This document shows positions 55,529 to 63,074 of a stretch of 64,000 bases of DNA, one piece after another. Position numbers and translations under genes: made by a program. Position 1 is the first letter of the stretch, and every line of letters starts with the position of its first letter. The DNA comes from Stutzerimonas kunmingensis (GTDB lineage Bacteria; Pseudomonadota; Gammaproteobacteria; Pseudomonadales; Pseudomonadaceae): the NCBI RefSeq assembly GCF_900114065.1, contig NZ_FORS01000002.1, forward strand, positions 682,001 through 746,000, read 5' to 3'. The notes beneath the pieces were generated by a model. That model was not told where the DNA came from. It worked only from the letters and a program-made list of their open reading frames with translations, and made no database searches.

Positions 55529-56767
55529 ATGCTTCACCCCACCCTGATCATCGCCTTCCTCGTCTTCACACTACAAAGCGCCCATGCGGCCGAACCGATC
55601 CGTCTGGGTCTCAACTACCCGAGCACCGGCAACTACAAGTCCGAAGGTCTGGAGCTACGCCGTGGCGCCCTGCTTGCCGTCGACCAGATCAACCAGGGTG
55701 GTGGTTTGCTGGGCCGACGCCTGGAGCTGGTCAGCCTGAATTCTGCCGCGCGCGCGGAAAAGGCGCGTGCCAACGTCGACCGTTTCGCCAAACAGGGCGC
55801 AGCGATGATCTTCGGCGGCGCCAACAGCGAAGAGGCGCTGAGCGCCGGCCAGCGCGCCCGCGAACTCGGACTGCTGTACTTCCCCACCCTCGGCTACGCC
55901 AACGAGATCACCGGACGAGACGGCCATCGGCATCTATTCCGCGAATCCAACAGTGCCTGGATGAGCGCGCGGGTACTCGGCGAGTACCTCAGCTGGCACA
56001 TGCCCAATCGCCGCTATCACTACATCAGCCTCGACGATGCCTGGGGCCACAGCATGGAGCAGGCCCTGCGCGAGGCGACCAAGAGCCGCGACCGCGCACG
56101 CCACGGCTACTCGAAGATCGCCGCGCGAGGTGCCCGCCGCGACGACTACCTGAGCGCATTGCAGAAGGCTGCCGCCAGTGATGCGGATGTGCTGGTGATC
56201 GTTCTGCTCGGCCAGGATCTGGTGCAGACCATGCGCCTGGCGCACACCCTGGAGCTGGGCAAGCGCATGCAGATCATCGCGCCCAACCTCAACCAGAGCA
56301 TCGTCGAGCAAGCCGGACCGCTGGTGATGGAAAACGTGATCGGCACCGAAGCCTGGACCTGGCGGGTACCGCAGCGCGAGAAAAGCGAAACCGGTCAGGC
56401 GTTCGTCGAGCGCTACATCGCGTTGCATCAGGCCTACCCCGGCAGCACCGCGGCGTCGGCCTACGGCATCGTCCGGCAGTGGGCCGATGCCGTGGGGCGG
56501 GCGGGCCGACTGGATAGCGAAGCCGTCATCGCCGCGCTGGAGAACCATCGCTACAGCCTGCTGAAGGACGAGCAGTACTGGCGCGACTTCGACCACCAGA
56601 ACGTCCAGAGCATCTACGCGGTACGGGTTCGCGATCGCAGCGAGATCATGCAGGATCGCTTCAAGCAGGACTACTTCACCATCATCCATCGCATGGATGG
56701 CGAGGAAGCCGCGCCTAGCCTGGACGACTGGCAGCAGGAGCGCGGCGATCAGCTACAGCTGCAGTGA
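55529..56767 (+). CDS. Orphan ABC-type substrate-binding protein (urea/amide/branched-chain aa fold)
   Basis: The 412-residue exported type I binding protein (signal peptide 1-20, SAHAAEP) resembles UrtA/AmiC-type proteins: LGLNYPSTGNYKSEGLELRR near the start, LVIVLLGQDLVQTMRLAH at about 228 and EAWTWRVPQREKSETGQAF at about 273. No permease or ATPase gene is adjacent. AGAAGGA precedes the ATG. It diverges from pedH and shares the regulatory gap, so it may sense or deliver something for quinoprotein oxidation (alcohol, PQQ or metal); that is speculation. Confidence 0.82.
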   Translation: MLHPTLIIAFLVFTLQSAHAAEPIRLGLNYPSTGNYKSEGLELRRGALLAVDQINQGGGLLGRRLELVSLNSAARAEKARANVDRFAKQGAAMIFGGANSEEALSAGQRARELGLLYFPTLGYANEITGRDGHRHLFRESNSAWMSARVLGEYLSWHMPNRRYHYISLDDAWGHSMEQALREATKSRDRARHGYSKIAARGARRDDYLSALQKAAASDADVLVIVLLGQDLVQTMRLAHTLELGKRMQIIAPNLNQSIVEQAGPLVMENVIGTEAWTWRVPQREKSETGQAFVERYIALHQAYPGSTAASAYGIVRQWADAVGRAGRLDSEAVIAALENHRYSLLKDEQYWRDFDHQNVQSIYAVRVRDRSEIMQDRFKQDYFTIIHRMDGEEAAPSLDDWQQERGDQLQLQ

Positions 56768-56799
56768 CCGGATGCAGCGACTGGAATGGAACACCAATC

Positions 56800-56818
56800 G
56801 GCGCGCCGCGGGCGCGCC
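56800..56818. terminator. Hairpin between converging genes
   Basis: GGCGCGCC, loop GCG, GGCGCGCC form a perfect 8-bp stem immediately before the end of the metallohydrolase gene. No T run of note; probably a bidirectional transcript-end hairpin. Confidence 0.5.
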
Positions 56819-56819
56819 T

Positions 56820-57749
56820 TCACTCGTCGACGCGCTGCAGCGCCATCGCTTCATAGCGCGGATACAGATGGCTGACGCTACGGATCAGCTCATAGCGGGT
56901 CAGGCTGATGCCGGCGAAGCGCTCGGGAATCGGGCTCTGGATCACCTCGTTCATGTCCGCCCCGCCGTTGGCGGCTTTTCGCAACAAGCCGTCCAGCCAG
57001 CCGAGGTAGTCACGCATCTGCACGAACGGTGCGGCATCGTCGGCCACCGGGCCGTGGCCGGCGACCAGCCGCTTCCAGGGCAATGCCTCGAGCGTATCCA
57101 GATCCTCCAGCCAGACATCCAGGCCTGGACTGTTGGGCGTGGTCAGCGCGCGCTGGTAGAACAGGATGTCGCCGGCGAAGAGTACGCCGCTGCGTTCGTC
57201 GAGAATGGCCAGATCGGCCCCGGTATGACCACGCAACGCCAGCAGACGCAGGGAACGCCCGCCGATTTCCAGCGTGCCGGGCGCCAGGGTCTCGGATGGC
57301 AGCACCACTTCCGTACCGCGCATCCAGTCACCAACCAGGCGGTACATATTCTCGGCCATGGCGTTGCCCTGCTCGCGCAACAGCTCGGTCGTGCCAGCGA
57401 GCGCAGCGATGGGCACGTCGGCAAATGCCTGGTTGCCGAGGACGTGGTCGGGGTGATGATGAGTCAGCAGCAGCTTGATAACCGGGCGATCGGTAACGCT
57501 CGCGATGGCCGCGCGCATCGCCTCGCCATAACGCCGCGACGGGCCGCTGTCGATCACCACCACGCCGGCCGCGGTGACGATGAAGCCGGTGTTGACGATA
57601 TTGCCGCCGTTGGCCTTGTCGAAGTTGTCGGTCGAGCCTTCCAGCAGCCACACGTCATCGGCAATCTGCCGCGGCTGCAGCGTGTAACGCAGCTCGGCGT
57701 ATGCGGGCAGGGTCAGACAGAACGCGAACATCAGGAGCAACAGGCGCAT
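56820..57749 (-). CDS. Quinoprotein relay system zinc metallohydrolase
   Basis: The 309-residue exported metallo-beta-lactamase-fold protein (signal peptide 1-18, PAYAEL) has the zinc motif THHHPDH (96-102), a further His in LRGHTGADLAI and Asp in FAGDILF. It resembles SoxH-like enzymes that occur with the SoxYZ-like carrier and PQQ dehydrogenases. Its substrate is unknown; a thioester or disulfide bound to the carrier Cys has been proposed. AAGGAGG precedes the ATG. It is the last gene of the leftward cytochrome c operon. Confidence 0.87.
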   Translation of the reverse strand: MRLLLLMFAFCLTLPAYAELRYTLQPRQIADDVWLLEGSTDNFDKANGGNIVNTGFIVTAAGVVVIDSGPSRRYGEAMRAAIASVTDRPVIKLLLTHHHPDHVLGNQAFADVPIAALAGTTELLREQGNAMAENMYRLVGDWMRGTEVVLPSETLAPGTLEIGGRSLRLLALRGHTGADLAILDERSGVLFAGDILFYQRALTTPNSPGLDVWLEDLDTLEALPWKRLVAGHGPVADDAAPFVQMRDYLGWLDGLLRKAANGGADMNEVIQSPIPERFAGISLTRYELIRSVSHLYPRYEAMALQRVDE

Positions 57750-57802
57750 GACGCCTCCTTGACTTGGTTGCTGGCTCTCGGAGAAAACGCGGGCTGGTCA
57801 GC

Positions 57803-58549
57803 TCAGAGCGCGGCTTCGAACTCGTTGCCGTTGTTGTCACGCAGCCACAGGCGGGTGTCCTGCGCGCCCTTCACTTCCAGGCTCAGACTCGGGTTTTCGG
57901 CGACCGCCGGATACAGTTCCAGCTCCGCCAGGACCTGACCGTCGGCATCGCGCAACTCGGCCTGGTTGAGAAAGAATTCGGGAATGCCGCCGACCAGGCC
58001 GTTATCCATCGGATGGGAGACCTGCAGGCGCAAACGACTGAAATCGCCGCGGGCGAAGCGCCCACCGATGACCTCACCGAGGCGGTCTTCCCAGCCTGGC
58101 TGGGCACGCACCACGCTCGGCGCCGTACAGCCGCCACCGGCAGCATCGACCTTGGCCGAACCGATGTGCCAGACGCCATCACGGGTCAGCACCGCCGCAC
58201 GGATCGGTGTTGCCTGTTCCACGCGTATGCGGATGGCGACCAGCGGCACGACCTGCTCGCCGGGCGTGAAGGTGAAAATACGTGGAATGGGATTGAGGTC
58301 GGCCCAGGCCTCGATACGCACCACCTCGTCACCGAGGGCTCTGGCATCGATGTGCACCGGCACCTGTCGCGAATCCTCGGCGAATGGCGGCACCTGGACC
58401 TTTACGCGCTCGTCAAACACATAGGGCTCGCTGTTGAGCAAGCCCTTGTGGTGGTATTCCCACATCACCGATTGCAGCGGATCGGCCTCCGCCGCCAGGG
58501 CGCTGGGCGCGTGAAAGACCATCAGCAGCAGCAAGACTCGGACGCTCAT
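57803..58549 (-). CDS. Quinoprotein-associated fused SoxYZ-like carrier
   Basis: The 248-residue exported protein (signal peptide 1-20) fuses a SoxY-like N-terminal domain to a SoxZ-like C-terminal domain (about 150-248). The Cys in DAAGGGCTAPS (C141) corresponds to the swinging-arm Cys of SoxY, but lies at the domain junction instead of the extreme C-terminus. In Sox systems this Cys carries sulfur intermediates; here the cargo is unknown. GGAG lies six bases before the ATG at 58549. It is translated from the same operon as the cytochrome c. Confidence 0.87.
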   Translation of the reverse strand: MSVRVLLLLMVFHAPSALAAEADPLQSVMWEYHHKGLLNSEPYVFDERVKVQVPPFAEDSRQVPVHIDARALGDEVVRIEAWADLNPIPRIFTFTPGEQVVPLVAIRIRVEQATPIRAAVLTRDGVWHIGSAKVDAAGGGCTAPSVVRAQPGWEDRLGEVIGGRFARGDFSRLRLQVSHPMDNGLVGGIPEFFLNQAELRDADGQVLAELELYPAVAENPSLSLEVKGAQDTRLWLRDNNGNEFEAAL

Positions 58550-58599
58550 GTCGACTCCTCGAACAGCGATCCGCAGCGGGATCGGCATGGCGCAACCGG

Positions 58600-59514
58600 T
58601 CAGCGCCCGGCCACGTCGCTCTCCACATCCTGGTACAACCCGGGCAGCTCGTAGCTCAGGCCGTAGCTGGCGTAGAGCTTATCCAGCTCGCCTTCGAGAA
58701 TCAGCGGCTCCAGCACTTCTTCCAGCGCATAGGCCAGTTGGCGGTTGGATTCATGCACTGCCATGCCAAGATCCCATACCTGCTTGCCCATGTTCGGGTA
58801 AGCGTTCTCGGCGAGCTTCAGGTGCTTGTCGTCGGCTTGATCGAGCAGCCACTCGATCTCCGCGCGCATGGCCATGGTGGCGTCCACCTCGCCCTGTTGC
58901 AGCGCAGCGAATGCCTCGCGGATGCTCGGGTAGTGGTGGGTGTGCTTCGCCAGTCGACCCTCGAATACCGAAGACAGGTAGAACGAGGGCACGCTGTCCA
59001 CTTCGACGCCGATCGGGTGATATTGAAAGACCGCCACGCTCGGCACCTCGTCGATGCGGCGGTCGTCATACGCGGTCTGCCAGCGCTCGCGCTGGTAGGG
59101 CGCGAACATCACCACCAGCTCGTTGATCACTTCACCCAGCTCGTTGCGCTTGTAGGCAAACTCGCGGTCGTAGGGCACACGCAGCATCACGTCTGCCAGT
59201 ACACCAGGCCGCAGGTAGTGGCCCTTCCAGATGAAGTTGCGCAGGTCGTCGTCGAGGGTTTCGTCCGGCGTTACCCACAGCACTTCCAGCTTCAGGTCCA
59301 GCCCCTCGGCGAGCTTGCGTGCGAGTTCCACATCGACACCGCGCGGCTGGCCATCCTGCTGGTAGCTGTACGGCGGGAAATTCTCGTACATCGCCACCTT
59401 GAGCACGCCGGATTCGATGATGTCATCGAAGGCGCGCACCTTGACCACGTCCGCCTGCGCCAGTGCGCAGCACAGGGCCAGCCACAGCGACAGAACCAGC
59501 CGGACGGCGTTCAT
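58600..59514 (-). CDS. Quinoprotein-associated periplasmic binding protein (MoxJ/PedG type)
   Basis: The 304-residue exported family-3 solute-binding fold protein (signal peptide 1-21, CALAQA) begins its mature part with VRAFDDIIESGVLKVAMYEN and contains FPPYSYQQDGQPRGVDVELA. Members next to PQQ dehydrogenases (MoxJ, XoxJ) are thought to help enzyme maturation or interaction with cytochrome, not transport. The start at 59514 overlaps the cytochrome c stop in TGATG. No transporter genes are adjacent. The exact role here is inferred from position. Confidence 0.86.
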   Translation of the reverse strand: MNAVRLVLSLWLALCCALAQADVVKVRAFDDIIESGVLKVAMYENFPPYSYQQDGQPRGVDVELARKLAEGLDLKLEVLWVTPDETLDDDLRNFIWKGHYLRPGVLADVMLRVPYDREFAYKRNELGEVINELVVMFAPYQRERWQTAYDDRRIDEVPSVAVFQYHPIGVEVDSVPSFYLSSVFEGRLAKHTHHYPSIREAFAALQQGEVDATMAMRAEIEWLLDQADDKHLKLAENAYPNMGKQVWDLGMAVHESNRQLAYALEEVLEPLILEGELDKLYASYGLSYELPGLYQDVESDVAGR

Positions 59515-59951
59515 CACTGCTTGGCCGCTTCGCTTTCGATATAGGTCCGGATCGCCCACAGCGCTTCCTGGCTGAGGGTGTCGGCCATGCGCGGCATGTA
59601 CACGGCACCATCACGGACCGCGCCATTGATCACGCGCTCCTTGTACCACTCGTCGCCGTCGTAGCTGGCTTCCAGCTCACGCAGGTCGGGGGCGATACCG
59701 CCGGAAATGGCTTCCAGACCGTGGCAACGCGCGCAGTTCTGGTTGTAGGCGGAGGAACCGATCTCGACCGCCAGGTCGTGGTGCTCGTTGGGCGCACGAT
59801 AGGGGTTCTCGTCCAGCCATTCTTCACCGAGTTGCGGCAGGCCCTTGGTGTTGACCGCTTGCGGCGTCACGTCGCCATGCGCCAGAACCAGGCCGGACAT
59901 ACCGAGAACACCCGCTGCCAGCAGTGAGCGCAAAAAGATCTTGTTATTCAT
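59514..59951 (-). CDS. exaB: Cytochrome c550, electron acceptor of the alcohol dehydrogenase
   Basis: The 145-residue exported mono-haem cytochrome (signal peptide 1-24, LVLA) has the haem motif CARCH (73-77) and a probable axial Met in MPRMAD (about 121-126). Gene position next to exaA and predicted size fit ExaB/PedF, which takes electrons from the PQQ dehydrogenase. The ATG at 59951 follows GAGGGTGG. It heads a four-gene leftward operon (cytochrome, binding protein, SoxYZ carrier, metallohydrolase). Its promoter region is shared with exaA. Confidence 0.92.
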   Translation of the reverse strand: MNNKIFLRSLLAAGVLGMSGLVLAHGDVTPQAVNTKGLPQLGEEWLDENPYRAPNEHHDLAVEIGSSAYNQNCARCHGLEAISGGIAPDLRELEASYDGDEWYKERVINGAVRDGAVYMPRMADTLSQEALWAIRTYIESEAAKQ

Positions 59952-60260
59952 GACTACCACCCTCTATTCGAGAACCTGTGCAAGGCAGCCCCATCGGAGC
60001 GCATGGTGGTCATGTTGGCCGTGTCAGTGCATCGGCAGAATCCTGCTTTGGATGCCTGCATCTCCTCCCTTGGTACTGGGTTTTGCTACCGCCTCCCGCC
60101 CCCCAGAGGTAGCAAGGCTAAATCAGCAGGGTTCGGGAAGGATTCCCGGCATCGGCGGGAGCTTTTCCGTGTCGGCGCCCAAGGCGCGCTCCCAATAATC
60201 GAATCGCCAGGCCACCGGCATACGGCGGCCTCGTCCGAATCGACCAAGGGAATCGCAACC
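59952..60260. promoter_or_regulatory. Divergent exaA/exaB control region
   Basis: This 309-base gap drives two operons in opposite directions and has no believable reading frame. It holds CTCCTCCCTTGGTA at 60062-60075 (same element as at pedH) and, ten bases on, the inverted repeat TTGCTACC (60083-60090) ... GGTAGCAA (60108-60115) with a C-rich centre. The arms equal the GGTAGCAA attached to the element at pedH. A LuxR-type response regulator of the ExaE/AgmR/PedR class is the likely binder; this is inferred. Confidence 0.6.
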
Positions 60261-62132
60261 ATGACAACAAGATCGCACCCCGGCAGCAAACGCCCCCTCG
60301 CCATTGCCGTGCAATGCCTGGCGCTGACCGGCAGCCTCGCGTTGGCCGCAGCCGCCCAGGCCAAGCCGGTCAACTGGGAAGACATCGCCAACGATCACCT
60401 GTCCACCGAAAACGTCCTGCAGTACGGCATGGGCACCAATGCACAGCGCTGGAGCCCCCTGGCGCAGGTCAACGAGAGCAACGTATTCAAACTGACCCCG
60501 GCCTGGTCGTTTTCTTTCGGGGACGAGAAGCAGCGCGGCCAGGAATCCCAGGCCATCGTCCATGACGGCGTGATCTACGTGACCGGCTCCTATTCGCGCG
60601 TATTCGCTCTCGACGCCAAGACCGGCAAGCGCCTGTGGAGTTATGCCCATCGCCTGCCCGACGACATCCGCCCGTGCTGCGACGTGGTCAACCGCGGTGC
60701 CGCCATCTACGGTGACAAGATCTACTTCGGCACCCTCGACGCCCGTGTCGTGGCGCTGAACAAGGACACCGGCAAAGTCGTCTGGAACAAGAAGTTCGGC
60801 GATCACGGCGCCGGCTACACCATGACCGGCGCTCCGACGCTGGTCAAAGACGCCAAGACCGGCAAGGTGCTGCTGGTACACGGCAGCTCCGGTGACGAGT
60901 TCGGCGTCGTCGGCAAGCTGTTCGCCCGCGACCCGGATACCGGCGAAGAAGTCTGGATGCGCCCCTTCGTCGAAGGCCACATGGGCCGTCTCAACGGCAA
61001 GGACAGCACGCCGACCGGCGACATCAAGGCGCCGTCCTGGCCGGACGATCCCAACCACCCGACCGGCAAGAAGGAAGCCTGGAGCCAGGGCGGCGGCGCG
61101 CCGTGGCAGAGTGCGAGCTTCGACCCGGAAACCAACACCATCATCGTCGGTGCCGGCAACCCCGCCCCGTGGAACGGCTGGGAGCGCACCAGCGATGGCG
61201 GCGACCCGAAGGACTACGACAGCCTCTACACCTCCGGGCAGGTCGGCGTCGATCCGAGCACCGGCGAGGTGAAGTGGTTCTACCAGCACACCCCGAACGA
61301 TGCCTGGGACTTCTCCGGTAACAACGAGCTGGTGCTGTTCGATTACAAGGACAAGAACGGCAAGACCGTCAAGGCCACCGCCCACGCCGACCGCAACGGC
61401 TTCTTCTATGTCGTCGACCGCAAGGACGGCAAGCTGCAGAACGCCTTCCCCTTCGTCGACGGTATCACCTGGGCCAGCCATATCGATCTGAAAACCGGGC
61501 GACCAGTGGAGAACGAGGGCCAGCGCCCACCCAAACCGGAGCCGGGCGAGAAGCACGGCAAGTCGGTTGAAGTATCCCCACCCTTCCTCGGCGGCAAGAA
61601 CTGGAACCCCATGGCCTACAGCCAGGACACCGGCCTGTTCTACGTCCCGGCCAACCACTGGAAGGAGGACTACTGGACCGAAGAAGTCAGCTACAAGAAG
61701 GGCTCGGCCTATCTCGGCCAGGGCTTCCGCATCAAGCGCATGTACGACGATCACGTCGGCATCCTGCGCGCCATGGACCCGACCACAGGCAAGGTGGCCT
61801 GGGAACACAAGGAAAAACTGCCATTGTGGGCCGGCGTCCTGGCGACCAAAGGCAACCTGGTCTTCACCGGCACCAGCGACGGCTACTTCAAGGCCTTCAA
61901 CGCCAAAACCGGCGATGAACTGTGGAAATTCCAGACTGGCAGCGGCGTGATTTCCCCGCCTGTGACCTGGGAACAGGACGGCGAGCAGTACATCGGCGTG
62001 ACGGTCGGTTACGGCGGTGCCGTGCCGCTGTGGGGCGGCGACATGGCCGTACTGACCAAGCCGGTCGCTCAGGGTGGTTCCTTCTGGGTATTCAAGCTTC
62101 CGGATTGGGAGAAGAAGACCGCCAAGCGATGA
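60261..62132 (+). CDS. exaA: PQQ-dependent ethanol dehydrogenase, calcium type (ExaA/PedE)
   Basis: The 623-residue periplasmic quinoprotein is equal in length to P. aeruginosa ExaA. With a 34-residue signal peptide (AAAQA), mature numbering places the Cys pair at 105-106, E179, N266 and catalytic D316, as in the known enzyme. Two residues after the catalytic Asp is Ser (AWDFSGNNE), so Ca2+ use is expected, in contrast to the Asp of the pedH product. It oxidises ethanol and other primary alcohols to aldehydes and passes electrons to cytochrome c550. AGGGAATCG lies upstream of the ATG. Confidence 0.95.
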   Translation: MTTRSHPGSKRPLAIAVQCLALTGSLALAAAAQAKPVNWEDIANDHLSTENVLQYGMGTNAQRWSPLAQVNESNVFKLTPAWSFSFGDEKQRGQESQAIVHDGVIYVTGSYSRVFALDAKTGKRLWSYAHRLPDDIRPCCDVVNRGAAIYGDKIYFGTLDARVVALNKDTGKVVWNKKFGDHGAGYTMTGAPTLVKDAKTGKVLLVHGSSGDEFGVVGKLFARDPDTGEEVWMRPFVEGHMGRLNGKDSTPTGDIKAPSWPDDPNHPTGKKEAWSQGGGAPWQSASFDPETNTIIVGAGNPAPWNGWERTSDGGDPKDYDSLYTSGQVGVDPSTGEVKWFYQHTPNDAWDFSGNNELVLFDYKDKNGKTVKATAHADRNGFFYVVDRKDGKLQNAFPFVDGITWASHIDLKTGRPVENEGQRPPKPEPGEKHGKSVEVSPPFLGGKNWNPMAYSQDTGLFYVPANHWKEDYWTEEVSYKKGSAYLGQGFRIKRMYDDHVGILRAMDPTTGKVAWEHKEKLPLWAGVLATKGNLVFTGTSDGYFKAFNAKTGDELWKFQTGSGVISPPVTWEQDGEQYIGVTVGYGGAVPLWGGDMAVLTKPVAQGGSFWVFKLPDWEKKTAKR

Positions 62133-62139
62133 GCCGAGC

Positions 62140-62170
62140 CGTGCCCGCCACCGCGCGGGCACGCCTCTTG
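62140..62170 (+). terminator. Hairpin terminator after exaA
   Basis: CGTGCCCGC, loop CACCGC, GCGGGCACG form a 9-bp stem (62140-62163) followed by CCTCTTGTTTTC. It probably ends most exaA transcripts, with possible read-through to the pentapeptide gene. Confidence 0.65.
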
Positions 62171-62295
62171 TTTTCAACGTACAGCGGCTCGCGCGGCATG
62201 CCTGGCCTAGCCGGCTGCGGGTTGGCGCTCTCGCCGACAGGCCAGAAACGCCGCGCGACTGCTTTCTCTCTTTTACCTGCCCCAGGTGACTTCCC

Positions 62296-62949
62296 ATGAA
62301 CAGCCCTAACCGCTTGCTCCTGTTACTGACCCTGTTGGCCAGTGCGTCCGCCTTCGCCGCGGATAACGGTCCTCTGACGATCAACGGCTGCGTGCTCCAG
62401 CCCGAAAGCCAATGTGCCAACGCCGATCTGCGCGGCGCCGACCTCAGCAATCAGGATCTGCGCCGCATCAACCTCGCCGGTGCCAACCTCTCCGGCGCCA
62501 ACCTGCGCCACGCCAACCTCGACCTGGCCAATCTGGAAAAAGCCGACCTCACGGGCGCCACGCTTAACCGCGCCAGCCTGCAACAGGCCAACCTGCGCCT
62601 GGCCAATTTCACCAATGCCCGGCTGATCGCCGTTCAGGGCTGGGGCCTGTTCGCCCAGGCCGCCCAGTTCAAGGGCGCCGACCTCACCGGCGCTTACCTC
62701 GAGTTCGCTCGCATGAGTGGTGCCAAAATGCACGACAGCACGCTGCACGCCGCCGATCTGGAAATGACCTGGCTGAGCAAGGCCGACCTCTTGGGCGCCG
62801 ACCTCACCGATGCCAACCTGCAGGAAGCCAAGCTCAACGACGCCAACCTGGGCAACGCCGTGCTGACCGGCGCGCGCCGGCACTACGCGACGTTTCAAGG
62901 CACCAACATGGAAGGCTGCAAGGACTGCCCGGTCGATTGGGAGAAATGA
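62296..62949 (+). CDS. Exported pentapeptide-repeat protein
   Basis: The 217-residue protein has a signal peptide (1-21, ASAFAAD) and about 20 A(D/N)Lxx repeats (about residues 40-200), predicting a right-handed quadrilateral beta-helix in the periplasm. The ends carry cysteines: GCVLQPESQC near the N-terminus and GCKDCPVDW at the C-terminus, which could form disulfides or bind metal. A related gene lies beside pedE in P. putida as I recall. Its place after exaA suggests a part in quinoprotein function; the mechanism is unknown. Confidence 0.87.
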   Translation: MNSPNRLLLLLTLLASASAFAADNGPLTINGCVLQPESQCANADLRGADLSNQDLRRINLAGANLSGANLRHANLDLANLEKADLTGATLNRASLQQANLRLANFTNARLIAVQGWGLFAQAAQFKGADLTGAYLEFARMSGAKMHDSTLHAADLEMTWLSKADLLGADLTDANLQEAKLNDANLGNAVLTGARRHYATFQGTNMEGCKDCPVDWEK

Positions 62950-63074
62950 AGGCGCCGCCGATAGACCAGTTCAATCGCCGGTACAGAACAAACCATTGGC
63001 CATCGACCTCAGGAAAATGACTCCTGCGCCGATCAAGTGACTGGGCGATCTTGCCCTTCACTGGATGCCAATAA

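Noticed and set aside
60123..62450. Long minus-strand frame of about 775 codons opposite exaA
   Set aside because: Antisense shadow of a highly expressed GC-rich gene; exaA has all catalytic residues, this frame has none.
62400..62900. Regular short-period repeats resembling a CRISPR or tandem-repeat array
   Set aside because: The 15-base periodicity is the coding signature of pentapeptide repeats; unit sequences vary and no spacers exist.
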